A stretch of 52,055 bases of DNA, taken from contig WYBS01000149.1 of assembly GCA_011525755.1 (NCBI GenBank), positions 1-52,055 of the forward strand. The letters run 5' to 3'. The stretch comes from Planctomycetaceae bacterium. Its GTDB lineage: Bacteria; Planctomycetota; PLA2. Below are positions 26,507 to 35,526 of this stretch, piece by piece (position 1 is the first letter of the stretch; each line of letters begins with the position of its first letter). The position numbers and the translations under genes were made by a program. The notes beneath the pieces were generated by a model that made no database searches, was not told where the DNA came from, and saw only the letters and a list, made by a program, of their open reading frames with translations.

Positions 26507-26544
26507 GGCCCAAGTGTGGCCAATAGACGGCAGAACGCGCCGCG

Positions 26545-26629
26545 TGCGGAGCGAGTTCCGCAGTCTCGCCGTCACAAACCACTGTCCCGAAACGACTTGC
26601 GACCGTCGTGCACATGAACCGTTGACCTA
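26545..26629 (-). repeat. 85-bp 3'-end-associated element, copy 2 (downstream of the permease)
   Basis: Plus-strand palindrome TGCGGAGCGAGTTCCGCA (26545-26562), 54-nt spacer, AACCGTTGACCTA (26617-26629). On minus the element's TAG is the stop codon of the permease gene. It is head-to-head with copy 1, 38 bp apart, filling the convergent gap 26398-26626. Confidence 0.75.
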
Positions 26630-27793
26630 CTGGCGGCGGAGGGCGGTTACGGGGGGGAGGCGGGCGGCGCGCCACGCGGGGGCCGCGCCCCCGAGGAGGC
26701 CGAGGACGAGCGAGAAGACCACGGCGGTCGCGAGCACGTCCGGCGTCACGCGGAAGGCGAACGCCACCTCCGTGAAGGTGTTGAAGTTCGTGGCGCCCGT
26801 CTCGAGGCCGTTCAGCGGGACCACGATCAGGCAGCCGATGGCCCCGCCGAGGAGGCCCAGCACGAGCGCCTCGCCGAGGAACGCGAGGAACACCGCGAGC
26901 GGCCGGAAGCCGCACGCGAGCAGGATCCCGATCTCGTGCGTGCGCGACGCGATCGCGGCGAGCATCGTGTTCGTCGCCGTGAAGATCGCGGCGAGGCCCA
27001 TCACGACCGCGAGGACGCTGCCGAGCGTGAGCAGCACCTGCGAGAGGGCGCCCGTCTGCGCGGCCAGGTACTCGCGTTCCGTGAGGACCTTCGCGGGCGT
27101 CTCCTTGTCCGCCTCGAGCCGCCTCGCGAGCGCCGGCAGGTCCGTGCCCGGCTCGAGCAGCGCGATCACGCGGTTCGGGAAGGGGCGCACGAGCGCCGCC
27201 TGCATCCGGTCGAGATCGCCCCAGATCTCCGACGCGTACGGGCCCTCGCTCTCGAAGACGCCGACCACGTTGAGCGGCGTCGTGTTGAGCTGGATCACGT
27301 CGCCCAGCGCGCAGCCGCGGATCCGGTCGACGAGCTTGCTTCCGACGATGACCTCGTCGGCGCCCGGCCGGAACCGCCGCCCCGCGACGATGCGGATCCC
27401 GTCGCCGTGGATGTCGAAGGTCCTCGGCTCGACGCCGCGCACCGGGACGTTCGTCTCGCCGCCGCCCACGCGGAAGCGCCGCACCGCGAGGTAGCACTCC
27501 TTCGACGCGAACGCCTCCCCCGAAGCGTCGCGCCGGATCCCGGGCAGGGTCTTCGCGAGGCGGTCGGCGAGGTCGCGCCGCCAGATGCTGTCCCCCTCGT
27601 TCGTGGACCCGGGGCGCAGGAACACGAAGAGGTCCTCCCGTCCCGACTCCACGAAGAGCGTGCGGAACCCGGCCTCGAGCGCGAGCACGCCCGCGAAGAT
27701 CGCAACGGTCGCGGCGATGCCCAAGGCGGTGAGCAGCGTCGCCGTGCGCCTCACGAAGAGGCTTCTCAGGTTGTAGCGGAAGGGGACCAGCAT
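26627..27793 (-). CDS. ABC transporter permease, FtsX/MacB type (second permease)
   Basis: 388 residues. One N-terminal membrane segment (about 18-42), a large periplasmic domain, and three C-terminal segments with the FtsX-family stretch [16 protein letters not shown]. This is the MacB/LolCE permease topology without a fused ATPase. Last gene of the adaptor-ATPase-permease-permease operon; 46 bp after the preceding permease gene, a gap that holds a mini-repeat. Its stop TAG is part of 85-bp element copy 2. Likely exports a lipoprotein, peptide or small molecule. Confidence 0.88.
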   Translation of the reverse strand: MLVPFRYNLRSLFVRRTATLLTALGIAATVAIFAGVLALEAGFRTLFVESGREDLFVFLRPGSTNEGDSIWRRDLADRLAKTLPGIRRDASGEAFASKECYLAVRRFRVGGGETNVPVRGVEPRTFDIHGDGIRIVAGRRFRPGADEVIVGSKLVDRIRGCALGDVIQLNTTPLNVVGVFESEGPYASEIWGDLDRMQAALVRPFPNRVIALLEPGTDLPALARRLEADKETPAKVLTEREYLAAQTGALSQVLLTLGSVLAVVMGLAAIFTATNTMLAAIASRTHEIGILLACGFRPLAVFLAFLGEALVLGLLGGAIGCLIVVPLNGLETGATNFNTFTEVAFAFRVTPDVLATAVVFSLVLGLLGGAAPAWRAARLPPVTALRRQ

Positions 27794-27805
27794 GGCGTCA
27801 GCGAA

Positions 27806-27823
27806 GGGAGGGGGCTCCGGGGG
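27806..27823 (+). repeat. G-quadruplex-prone mini-repeat copy
   Basis: GGGAGGGGGCTCCGGGGG in the 46-bp gap between the two permease genes. Confidence 0.7.
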
Positions 27824-27839
27824 CGGCGTCCACGTGTCG

Positions 27840-28997
27840 TCAGTGCGGCCTCATGGCCTCCACGGTCCTCGTCCTCTCCGCCACGCGGGCCGGCACGGCG
27901 CCGGCAAGGAGGCCGAGGACAAGGGTCACGCCGATCGCCGCGGCGATCGTCGTCGGCTGGATTTCGTAGCCGGGGAAGTAGCGGTTCAGGAACCCGGCGA
28001 TGCCCGGCTGCGTCAGGAGCGCGAGCCCGATCCCGAGCGCCCCGCCCGAGCCGACGAGGAGGAGCGACTGCGAGAGCAGGAACAGCGCGGCCGACCGGTC
28101 GCTGAAGCCGAGCGCCTTCATGACGCCGATCTCCCGGAGCTGCTCGCGCGCCTGCATCAGCATCGTGTTCACGCACGCGAGGAGGATCGCGAGGAGGACG
28201 CCGCCGCCGATGAAGGAGACGAGCCGCGGCACGTTCCCGACCATCGACACGAACTGGCGGTTGAACTCCGCCTCCGTCGTCGTCTGGACGCGCTGCGGGC
28301 CGTTCTCGAAGAGCCCGTCGACGGATGCCATAACCGCGGGGACGTCGGCGCCCGGCTCGAGCTCGATCACGAAGACGCCGACCTGCGGCGTCTGGCCCAT
28401 CGCCTCCTCCATCGTCTTCTCGAAAAGGTCCCAGCGGAAGAAGAACGTGCGGTCGTCCACCGTCGCGCGCGCCGGGCGGTAGATCGCCGCGACCTGGAAC
28501 TCCCACGCGGAGCCGTCCGCCTTCTGGAAGAGCGCGCCGATGAGCGGCACGGTGTCGCCCACCTTCCAGCCGAACTGGCGCGCGATCCCCGCGCCGACGA
28601 CGCACGCGCGCCGGTCCTCGAGGAACGCCTCCTTCGATCCGTCGATGATCTCGACCTCCGGCCACATCGAGAAGAGCGGCTCCGGGTCGACGGCGAACTG
28701 CGCGAAGAAGTTGGTCCGGTCCTGGTAGTAGCCGCCGAACCACTGCCACCGGCACGTGCGCTTCACCCCGTCGACGGCGTCGATCTTCCCCTGGTACGTG
28801 AGCGGCAGGTCGACGAAGAGGCTCACCGCCGACTGCACCCAGAGGCGCTGCTGGTTCGCCGACTCCACGCCGGCGCTGAGCGTGGTCACGAGCGAGCGGA
28901 GGAAGCAGAGGAGGAAGATCGCGACCGCGAGCGACCCGATCGTCAGCAGCGTGCGTACCGGGTGGCGCAGGAGGCTCCGGCGGATCAGCTTGTTCAT
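27840..28997 (-). CDS. ABC transporter permease, FtsX/MacB type (first permease)
   Basis: 385 residues. N-terminal segment [17 protein letters not shown], a ~220-residue periplasmic domain, then three C-terminal segments with [19 protein letters not shown], the family signature. It is homologous in layout to the next permease, so the transporter is probably a heterodimer served by one ATPase. The ATG at 28997 overlaps the ATPase stop as ATGA. Confidence 0.9.
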   Translation of the reverse strand: MNKLIRRSLLRHPVRTLLTIGSLAVAIFLLCFLRSLVTTLSAGVESANQQRLWVQSAVSLFVDLPLTYQGKIDAVDGVKRTCRWQWFGGYYQDRTNFFAQFAVDPEPLFSMWPEVEIIDGSKEAFLEDRRACVVGAGIARQFGWKVGDTVPLIGALFQKADGSAWEFQVAAIYRPARATVDDRTFFFRWDLFEKTMEEAMGQTPQVGVFVIELEPGADVPAVMASVDGLFENGPQRVQTTTEAEFNRQFVSMVGNVPRLVSFIGGGVLLAILLACVNTMLMQAREQLREIGVMKALGFSDRSAALFLLSQSLLLVGSGGALGIGLALLTQPGIAGFLNRYFPGYEIQPTTIAAAIGVTLVLGLLAGAVPARVAERTRTVEAMRPH

Positions 28998-29719
28998 GGC
29001 CGCGGAAGGGAGGGGGCGTCGGGGGAGGGGGGCATCGTCTCGACCCGATCGAGCCTGCCCTTGTCGAGGTGGATCGTCTTCTCCGCGCGCGCCGCCGCGA
29101 GCGGGTCGTGCGTCACGATGAGGATGGTCTTGCCGAACTTCTCGTGGAGCTGGCCGAGGAGGTCGAGCACCTGGTCCGCGGCGCGGCGGTCGAGGTCGCC
29201 CGTCGGCTCGTCCGCGAGGATGAGCTTCGGGTCGGTCGCGACCGCCCGCGCGATCGCCACCCGCTGCTCCTGGCCGCCGGAGAGCTGGCCCGGCCGGTGG
29301 TGCATGCGGTCGGCAAGTCCCACGAGCTCGAGCGCGTGGCGCGCGTGCTCGCGGCGCTCCTTCCGCGTCAGCGGCGCGAGGAGGAGCGGGAGCTCGACGT
29401 TCTCGATGGCCGTCAGCACCGAGAGCAGGTTGAACTGCTGGAAGACGAAGCCGACGTGGTCCGCGCGCCACTGCGAGAGGTCCCGGCCGTCGAGCGCGCC
29501 GAGCTCCGTTCCGGCGACGACCACGTCGCCCGCGTCGGCATGGTCGAGGCCGCCGACGAGGTTCAGGAGCGTCGTCTTGCCCGAGCCGCTCGGCCCCATG
29601 AGCGCGTAGAAGGCGCCGTCGGGCACGTCGAGGTCGAGATGGTCGAGGACCGTGAGCGTCTCGCCGCCGCGACGGTAGCTCTTCGAGACGCGGGAGAGCC
29701 GGATCATCGGTTCCGCCAT
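28994..29719 (-). CDS. ABC transporter ATPase (MacB/LolD-type)
   Basis: 241 residues. Walker [10 protein letters not shown] (42-50), Q loop FVFQQFNLL, signature [14 protein letters not shown], Walker [13 protein letters not shown] and switch His (IVTHD). The LolD/MacB group drives substrate extrusion rather than import. The last ~12 residues ([12 protein letters not shown]) are encoded by a mini-repeat and are not part of the usual family end. Preceded by its adaptor (1-bp gap) and followed by the first permease (4-bp overlap). Confidence 0.95.
   Translation of the reverse strand: MAEPMIRLSRVSKSYRRGGETLTVLDHLDLDVPDGAFYALMGPSGSGKTTLLNLVGGLDHADAGDVVVAGTELGALDGRDLSQWRADHVGFVFQQFNLLSVLTAIENVELPLLLAPLTRKERREHARHALELVGLADRMHHRPGQLSGGQEQRVAIARAVATDPKLILADEPTGDLDRRAADQVLDLLGQLHEKFGKTILIVTHDPLAAARAEKTIHLDKGRLDRVETMPPSPDAPSLPRP
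29008..29032 (+). repeat. G-quadruplex-prone mini-repeat encoding the ATPase tail
   Basis: GGGAGGGGGCGTC-GGGGGAGGGGGG on plus, antisense to the ATPase gene. It supplies the terminal [12 protein letters not shown] codons and ends just before the overlapping permease start. Confidence 0.7.
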
Positions 29720-29720
29720 G

Positions 29721-31115
29721 TCACTCCGCGACGCGCACGCGGGCGCCGTCCTTCAAGTCCGCCGGAGGGTCGTCCACGAGCCGCTCCCCTCCCCGGAGCC
29801 CCACCCGGATCGCGACGCGGTTGCCGCGCCGGTCGCCGGGCTCGACCGCCCGCCACCGGGCGACGTCGCGCTCGAGCAGGAACACGCCGCTCCCGCCCTC
29901 CGCGCGCACCAGCGCCGACTCGGGGACGAGGACAAGGGGCTCCTCCGGCGCCGCCGCGGCGGGCGTCGCCTCGTCGAGGAACACGACGCGAACGCCCATC
30001 TCCGGCCGCAGCCGCTCGTCGGGGTTCTCGAGGCGCACGCGCAGCTCGACCGTCCCCTTCTGGCGGTTCGCCGTCGGCCAGATGCGGTCCACGAAGCCCA
30101 CGTAGCCGTCCTCGGGGTAGGCGTCGAGGAAGACCTGCGCCCGCCTCCCCTTCGCGATCCCGCCGAGCGACCGCTCCGGCATCTCGACCTGCGCCTCGAG
30201 CGACGCGAAGTCGACCATCGTGACCACCGCGCCCCTGCTGTTGCCGCCCTGCGCGTTCGGGCTCACGACCTCGCCGACCTCGGCGTCCTTCAGGACCACG
30301 ATGCCGTCGAAGGGCGCCCTCACCTCGGTCTTGCCGAGGATCGCCTCCGCCTCGTCGCGGGCCGCGGCGCGGCTCGCCGTCGTCGCGCCCGCCTCCGCGA
30401 GCCGCGCCTCGACGACCCGGATCTCGGCCTCGCCCTCGGCGACGCGGCCCCTCGACGCGACCAGCAGGGCCTCCTCCGCGTTTCTCGCGGCGACCGCGCG
30501 GTCGAGCTCCGTCTGCGCGTCGTCGGTCTCCTGCTGCGTGCCCGCACCGGAGGCCACGAGCGCCGCCGCCCGCTCGTAGTCGGTCTTCGCGCGCGCGGCG
30601 CGCGCCTTCGCCTCCTCGACGCGCGCCGCGGCCGCGTCGACGTTCGTCCGGAGCGTCTCGAGGCGCGCGCGCGCCGCCGCGAGCTCCGCGCCGAGCCGCG
30701 CCTCGGCCGCCTTTGCGATGGCGAGCTCGGCCTCGGCGCGCCGCACGGCCGCGCGGTACTCCTCCGCGAAGAGGCGAGCGACGACGTCGCCCTTCTTCAC
30801 GGCCGTGCCCTCCTCGACGTTCATCTCGACCACCCGGCCCGGCGTGTCGGCGGAGAGCGCCGCCCGCCGTGCGGCGACGATGTAGCCGTTCGCGGCGACG
30901 CCCGAGGCCGCGCTCGCCGCCGACGGGCTCGTGCGCGTCGCCTCGGTCACGCGGACGGAGGGCAGCGTGATGCGCTCGTAGCCGCGGAGGAGCGGCGCCC
31001 GGAAGAGGAAGAGCAGGAGGCCGAGGACGGCGAGGATGACGACGCGGCGCAGCGTGCGGCTGCGCGTGCGGCGCGGGGCGGGCGCGCGGTCGATCCTCAG
31101 CCTTTCCAGGTCCAT
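29721..31115 (-). CDS. Periplasmic adaptor (MacA/HlyD/RND membrane-fusion family)
   Basis: 464 residues from the ATG at 31115 (a TTG five codons earlier is the alternative; neither has a clear binding site). Membrane anchor at about 25-39 (VVILAVLGLLLFLF), biotinyl-lipoyl-like half GRVVEMNVEEGTAVKKGDVVARL, a long alpha hairpin rich in Ala/Glu/Arg (about 115-250), the second lipoyl half VRAPFDGIVVLKDAEVGEVV, then the beta-barrel domain. It connects the inner-membrane ABC pump to an outer-membrane exit, which is not encoded nearby. First gene of the operon. Confidence 0.92.
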   Translation of the reverse strand: MDLERLRIDRAPAPRRTRSRTLRRVVILAVLGLLLFLFRAPLLRGYERITLPSVRVTEATRTSPSAASAASGVAANGYIVAARRAALSADTPGRVVEMNVEEGTAVKKGDVVARLFAEEYRAAVRRAEAELAIAKAAEARLGAELAAARARLETLRTNVDAAAARVEEAKARAARAKTDYERAAALVASGAGTQQETDDAQTELDRAVAARNAEEALLVASRGRVAEGEAEIRVVEARLAEAGATTASRAAARDEAEAILGKTEVRAPFDGIVVLKDAEVGEVVSPNAQGGNSRGAVVTMVDFASLEAQVEMPERSLGGIAKGRRAQVFLDAYPEDGYVGFVDRIWPTANRQKGTVELRVRLENPDERLRPEMGVRVVFLDEATPAAAAPEEPLVLVPESALVRAEGGSGVFLLERDVARWRAVEPGDRRGNRVAIRVGLRGGERLVDDPPADLKDGARVRVAE

Positions 31116-31161
31116 GGACGAAGGGGCCAAGGATACTCGCCGCGGAGACCGGCGCGAGGAA

Positions 31162-31184
31162 GGGAGGGGGCGGGGGGGAGGGGA
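31162..31184 (+). repeat. G-quadruplex-prone mini-repeat copy
   Basis: GGGAGGGGGCGGGG-GGGAGGGG between the adaptor gene start and the terminator of the next upstream gene, i.e. in the operon's leader region (31116-31194). Confidence 0.7.
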
Positions 31185-31194
31185 ACCCGGACGG

Positions 31195-31225
31195 AAAAGG
31201 GGCCGCGCCCGGCGGGCGCGACCCC
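31195..31225 (-). terminator. Intrinsic terminator of the lipoprotein gene
   Basis: Minus strand: GGGGTCGCGCCC, loop GCC, GGGCGCGGCCCC (12-bp stem with one T-G pair) followed by TTTT. It begins 20 bp after the stop at 31245. Confidence 0.85.
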
Positions 31226-31244
31226 TGGATCGGCCGTGATGCGG

Positions 31245-32159
31245 TTACGCGTTGTTGTCGAGGGCGTCCCAGGTCGTGTTGATCGTCGTCTCGGGCGTGC
31301 CGCTCGCGTCCGCGTCGACGAGGATCTCCACGTTCAGGCTGTCGATCACGTTCAGCGTGACCGTGGCGCCCATCGCGCCCGTGATCACGAGCGTGCCGGC
31401 CGAGGGGTGCTCGAGGCCCGTGCCGGTGAAGGGCAGCGTCGTCGCGAAGGTCGCGAACCCGCCGAGCTGGCTGCTGTAGATCGTCGCATCGATCTCGAAG
31501 GAGTAGGCGCCCGTGGACTCGGTCCACGTCCGCTGGAACGAGAAGTCCTCGAGCGATCCGGAGAAGGACTCCAGGTTCGACGAGGCGTAGGCGCCGAAGT
31601 AGGTGCCGCTGATGGCGGAGGTGAACGTGTCGGCGTCCTCGCTCGAGAGCGACACCGTGATGCCTCCGTTGATCGTCATCGTCGCGCCGAGGACGCTCAT
31701 CGAGAGCCCGCCGAAGGAGCCGGTGAACGCGACCGTGCCGCCGGCGGCCGGGTCGAGGGGATCGCCGGTCACCTCGGTCGCAGCGAGGCCGAGCTTGCCG
31801 TTGAGCGTGAGCAGCGTGCCCCCGCCGACGTCGATCTTGCAGCCGTTGAACGTGGCCTCCACGGAGTCGCCCGTCGAGAGGCCCGCGGGCGCCACGTCGC
31901 TGTTCATCGTGTACGCGGTGCCGCCATCCGGGCACATCACCGTCTGGGCCGCGGGGTCGAAGAAGTTGGTGGAGAACATGTCCACCATCTCCGTCGTCCC
32001 CTCGAGCGTGTCGGTCGCGCCGAATGCCTGGGCGGCGAGCGCCTCGGCGTTCTGCGCGCTGATGGTGAGCTCGCTCGGCCCGCCACCGCCACCGCCGCAG
32101 CCGACCGCGAGGAGAAGAGCCGCGGCCGTGACGGCGCGCGGAAGGGTACGCAGATTCAC
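31245..32159 (-). CDS. Lipoprotein of unknown function, beta-rich
   Basis: 304 residues. GTG start at 32159, 6 nt after a clear AGGAGG. Leader MNLRTLPRAVTAAALLLAVGC with Cys21, then a Gly-rich run (GGGGGG). The mature part is rich in Thr, Ser, Gly and short alternating strands (TVAFTGSFGGLSMSVLGATM), suggesting a repeated beta structure. It has its own terminator. The family is not recognised. The 221-bp upstream gap (32160-32380) is GC-rich with no clear promoter. Confidence 0.75.
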   Translation of the reverse strand: MNLRTLPRAVTAAALLLAVGCGGGGGGPSELTISAQNAEALAAQAFGATDTLEGTTEMVDMFSTNFFDPAAQTVMCPDGGTAYTMNSDVAPAGLSTGDSVEATFNGCKIDVGGGTLLTLNGKLGLAATEVTGDPLDPAAGGTVAFTGSFGGLSMSVLGATMTINGGITVSLSSEDADTFTSAISGTYFGAYASSNLESFSGSLEDFSFQRTWTESTGAYSFEIDATIYSSQLGGFATFATTLPFTGTGLEHPSAGTLVITGAMGATVTLNVIDSLNVEILVDADASGTPETTINTTWDALDNNA

Positions 32160-32380
32160 AGAGACCTCCTGGGCGTCTTGGGCCCGTGATTCCTCCAAAC
32201 CGACCTTCCTTATCGGAGGAGACGCGGGGGGGGCGAAGGAGGGGAGCTGTCCCGATGCGGGACGCGCGAGGCAGCGCGGCACGCCCGTGCGCGGTGCACG
32301 GCGCGCGCGGCCTCCCGGGCGGGATCCCGGGCGGCGTGCGAGCCCGCACGATCCGCGGGCCTCCGGGGTTCCGGGCGTCG

Positions 32381-35300
32381 CTAGCGGAAGTCGTGGCTCG
32401 GGGGGGCCGGGGGAGGCGTGAGATCCGGCCGCCATAGCCGGGCGGCCACGAGGTGCGCGACGCCGTCCTGCACCTGGAGCTTGCCCGAGACGCCGAGGAA
32501 GGCCTCGGTCTTCACGAGAAGCTCGTGGCGCGCGAAGACGTCCGGCCAGATCACGAGGTTCACGAAGCCCGTCTCGTCCTCGAGGGTCATGAACGTGACG
32601 CCCTTCGCCGTGCCGGGCCGCTGCCGGCAGATCACGAGCCCTGCATAGCGTGCGCGATGTCCGTGCGGCATCGCGTTGAGCGCGCGCGCGTCGGGGAGGC
32701 CGAGCGCCTCGAGCCGCCCGCGCAGGGGGCCGAGCGGATGATCGCGCGCGGAGTGCCCTGTCGCGCGGAAGTCCCACGACACCTCCTCCATCGCGGTGAG
32801 CGGGGCGAACCCCGGCGCACGCTCCGCGAAGTCGAGGGGAAGCGCGGTGGGCGTCGCCTCCCGAGCCATCTCCCAGAGCGCATCGCGGCGGTCGCCGCCG
32901 AGCGAGCGCAGGGCGCCCGCCTCCGCGAGCCGCGCCCGCGCGTCCTTGCCGAGCGCGGTCTTCAGCCGGAACTCCTCGAGCGAACGGTAGGGCCTCTCCG
33001 CGACGATCCTTCGCCCTCCCTCCTCCCCGAGCCCCTTCACCCACCTGAGGCCGACGCGGACCTCGCCCTCCTCGAGCGTGCATTCCCAGTCGCTCCTCTG
33101 CACGTCGACGGGCCTGATCCCGACGCCGCTCCGCTTCGCGTCCTGAAGGATCGTCGCGGGCGCGTAGAACCCCATCGGCTGCGCGTTCATGAGGCCGCAG
33201 GTGAACTCCGCAGGGTAGTGGCGCCTGAGCCACGCGGTCGCGTAGGCGATGAGCGCGAACGACGCCGCGTGGCTCTCCGGGAATCCGTACTCGCCGAAGC
33301 CGCGGATCTGCTCGAAGACCTGCTCCGCGAAGTCGCGTGCGATGCCCTTCTCCTCCATGCGGCGGACGAGGCGCTCGCGGTGCCGCTCGATCCGGCCGGT
33401 CTTTCGCCACGCGGCCATGTCGCGACGCAGCTGGTCGGCCTCGCCCGGCGTGTAGTCCGCGGCGACGACGGCGAGCCGCATGACCTGCTCCTGGAAGAGG
33501 GGCACGCCGAGGGTCTTTCTCAGCACGGGCTCAAGGCTCTCGTGCGGGTAGGTGACCGGCTCCTCGCCCTTGCGCCGCCGCAGGAAGGGGTGGACCATCC
33601 CGCCCGTGATCGGACCCGGCCGCACGATGCTCACCTCGATCACGAGGTCGTAGAAGTTCCGGGGCTTGAGTCGCGGCAGCATCGCCATCTGGGCGCGGCT
33701 CTCGATCTGGAAGACGCCGACCGTCTGCGCGCGGCAGATCATGTCGTAGGTCTGCTCGTCGCCCTCGGGGATCGTCGCGAGGGAGAGGCGTGGGTCTCCG
33801 ATCAGCTTCAGCGTGCGGTCGATGTGGGTGAGCGCGCCGAGCCCCAGGAGGTCGACCTTGAAGAGGCCCAGGTCCTCGACGTCCTCCTTGTCCCACTGGA
33901 TGACCGTGCGCCCCTCCATCGCGCCGTTCTCGACCGGCACGAGGTCGTGGACCGGCTCGTGGCCGAGGAGGAAGCCGCCAGGGTGGATCGAGAGGTGGCG
34001 CGGGAAGTCCTCGATCTCCGCGGCGAGCGCGACGAGGTGGCGGCATGCGGGGCTCTCCGGGTCGAGCGAGGCCTCGCGCAGGCGCGGCCCGTCCACGTCG
34101 TCGCCGTACGCGATGAGCTTCGAGACGCGATCGAGCGAGGTCTCCGCGATGCCCAGCGCCTTGCCCACGTCGCGCACGGCCGAGCGCTGCCGGTAGCGGA
34201 TCACGTTCGCGACCATCGCCGCGCGGTCGCGGCCGTACCTTTCGTAGACGTGGCGGATCACCTCCTCGCGCCGTTCGTGCATGATGTCGAGATCGATGTC
34301 CGGCGGCTCCGCGCGCTCCCTGGAGAGGAACCGCTCGAAGAGGAGGTCGATCCGCGCCGGGTCGACGGCGGTGACCTTGAGGCAGTAGCAGACGACCGAG
34401 TTCGCCGCCGAGCCGCGCCCCTGGCAGAGGATCCCGCGCTCCCGGCAGAAACGGACGATCTCCCACATCGTGAGGAAGTAGCCGCAGTAGTCGAGCTCCT
34501 CGATGAGCGCGAGCTCCTTCCGGAGCAGGTCGCGCACCTTCCCCGGGACCCCATCCGGATAGCGCTCCCGGGCGCCTCGCCAGGAGAGCTCCTCCAGCCA
34601 CTGCGCGGAGGTCTTGCCGTCGGGGAGGCGCTCCGACGGGTAGCGGTAGCGGATCTCGCCGAGCGAGAACGTGCACCGCTCCGCGACCTCGCGCGTGCGC
34701 GCGACCGGCGAGGGGTCGTCCTCGAAGAGCGATTCGAACGCGACCGGCGCCGAAAGCGCGTGCTCCGCGTTCGGCTTCAGCGCGCGGCCCGCCGTGGCGA
34801 GGGTCTTCCCATGCCGGAGGCAGGCGAGCACGTCCTGGAGCGGGCGGCGCGCGGGGGTGTGGTAGAGGACCTCGACGGCGGCGACCGTCGGGATCGCTTC
34901 GCGCCTCGCCTCGTCGAGAAGCGCCTGCTCGGCGAGCGCTTCGCTGGCCTCGCGGTGGCGCGCGACGAGCGCGTAGAGCCGGTCGCCGAACGCCTCCTTG
35001 AGCGGCGACGGATCCCGGGAGAGGGCGAGGAGCCCCGCCGCGTGCGCGCGCACCTCGTCGAGCGTGACGGAGCACGAGCCCTTCGGCGAGCGGCGTCGCC
35101 CGGTCGTGAGGAGGCGGCAGAGGTTTCCGTACCCGCCGCGGTCCTGCGCCAGAAGGAGGAGGGGTGAGGGGGTGCGGGGGAGAGGGGACGCGTTCGGGCT
35201 CTCGCCGACGGTCACCTGCGCGCCGACGATCAGCCGGACGCCGAGCTCGCGCGCGCGGACGTGGGCGCGGACGATGCCGTAGACCCCGTCGCGGTCGGTG

Positions 35301-35416
35301 AGCGCGAGATGCTCGAGGCCAAGGTGGTGCGCGCGCTCGACGAGCTCGGAGGGGTGGCTCGCCCCTTCGAGGAAGGAGAAGTTGCTCTTGCACCAGAGGG
35401 GGACGTAGGTGGGCAT
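32381..35416 (-). CDS. dnaE2: Error-prone DNA polymerase DnaE2 (ImuC)
   Basis: 1,011 residues. PHP domain at the N terminus ([31 protein letters not shown]), then the C-family polymerase core with the catalytic PPDIDLDI (about 370), [36 protein letters not shown] and a C-terminal OB-fold. This end pattern identifies DnaE2 rather than DnaE1. With ImuA and ImuB it carries out SOS mutagenesis. Residues 73-86 ([14 protein letters not shown]) and the C-terminal TPPPAPPSH are mini-repeat-encoded additions. The ATG at 35416 is preceded by a perfect palindrome (35439-35460). Confidence 0.95.
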   Translation of the reverse strand: MPTYVPLWCKSNFSFLEGASHPSELVERAHHLGLEHLALTDRDGVYGIVRAHVRARELGVRLIVGAQVTVGESPNASPLPRTPSPLLLLAQDRGGYGNLCRLLTTGRRRSPKGSCSVTLDEVRAHAAGLLALSRDPSPLKEAFGDRLYALVARHREASEALAEQALLDEARREAIPTVAAVEVLYHTPARRPLQDVLACLRHGKTLATAGRALKPNAEHALSAPVAFESLFEDDPSPVARTREVAERCTFSLGEIRYRYPSERLPDGKTSAQWLEELSWRGARERYPDGVPGKVRDLLRKELALIEELDYCGYFLTMWEIVRFCRERGILCQGRGSAANSVVCYCLKVTAVDPARIDLLFERFLSRERAEPPDIDLDIMHERREEVIRHVYERYGRDRAAMVANVIRYRQRSAVRDVGKALGIAETSLDRVSKLIAYGDDVDGPRLREASLDPESPACRHLVALAAEIEDFPRHLSIHPGGFLLGHEPVHDLVPVENGAMEGRTVIQWDKEDVEDLGLFKVDLLGLGALTHIDRTLKLIGDPRLSLATIPEGDEQTYDMICRAQTVGVFQIESRAQMAMLPRLKPRNFYDLVIEVSIVRPGPITGGMVHPFLRRRKGEEPVTYPHESLEPVLRKTLGVPLFQEQVMRLAVVAADYTPGEADQLRRDMAAWRKTGRIERHRERLVRRMEEKGIARDFAEQVFEQIRGFGEYGFPESHAASFALIAYATAWLRRHYPAEFTCGLMNAQPMGFYAPATILQDAKRSGVGIRPVDVQRSDWECTLEEGEVRVGLRWVKGLGEEGGRRIVAERPYRSLEEFRLKTALGKDARARLAEAGALRSLGGDRRDALWEMAREATPTALPLDFAERAPGFAPLTAMEEVSWDFRATGHSARDHPLGPLRGRLEALGLPDARALNAMPHGHRARYAGLVICRQRPGTAKGVTFMTLEDETGFVNLVIWPDVFARHELLVKTEAFLGVSGKLQVQDGVAHLVAARLWRPDLTPPPAPPSHDFR
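35156..35188 (+). repeat. Mini-repeat inserted in the DnaE2 PHP domain
   Basis: A G-rich run with GGAGGGG, GAGGGGG, CGGGGG and GAGGGG blocks, in frame, coding on minus for the Ser/Pro-rich [11 protein letters not shown]. Homologues have a short turn here. Confidence 0.65.
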
Positions 35417-35438
35417 CCGTCCCCACACGGCTCCGCAG

Positions 35439-35460
35439 GGTGCGGAACGAGTTCCGCACC
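35439..35460. promoter_or_regulatory. Perfect 22-bp palindrome upstream of dnaE2
   Basis: GGTGCGGAAC, GA, GTTCCGCACC: ten-base arms around GA, 23-44 nt before the dnaE2 ATG. It forms the palindromic end of 85-bp element copy 3. It may be an operator or an RNA hairpin. The spacing GAAC-N2-GTTC differs from the Gram-positive LexA box (N4). Confidence 0.6.
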
Positions 35461-35525
35461 ATGGGAAGCGCAAGTCACGGTGTCCAAACGGTTTGCGCGC
35501 ATCTGGCACATTAACCGTTGACCTA
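35441..35525 (-). repeat. 85-bp 3'-end-associated element, copy 3 (downstream of imuB)
   Basis: Plus strand: palindrome TGCGGAACGAGTTCCGCA (35441-35458), 54-nt spacer, AACCGTTGACCTA (35513-35525). On minus it begins two bases after the imuB TAA stop and fills the imuB-dnaE2 gap. The spacer holds CGCAA/TTGCG (35469-35473 with 35493-35497), a 5-bp stem. Confidence 0.75.
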
Positions 35526-35526
35526 C

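Noticed and set aside
20266-26523. A 2,085-codon open frame on minus antisense to the glutamate dehydrogenase, and similar long antisense frames throughout
   Set aside because: Shadows of real genes in GC-rich DNA: composition is Arg/Ala/Gly/Pro-rich without family motifs, and the sense frames carry complete conserved proteins. Only the last part (20266-21600) is a gene.
26422-26629. Integron attC sites or a CRISPR-like array
   Set aside because: Element ends do not match GTTRRRY/RYYYAAC core sites, there is no integrase, and the copies are neither evenly spaced tandem repeats nor separated by unique spacers.
26392-26640. Insertion sequence or transposon ends (inverted TAGGTCAACGGTT)
   Set aside because: No transposase between them and only ~210 bp; explained better as two 85-bp elements head to head.
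35441-35458. Classical LexA box GAAC-N4-GTTC upstream of dnaE2
   Set aside because: The spacing here is N2, and the same palindrome lies between convergent genes at 26489-26562 where an operator would have no promoter.
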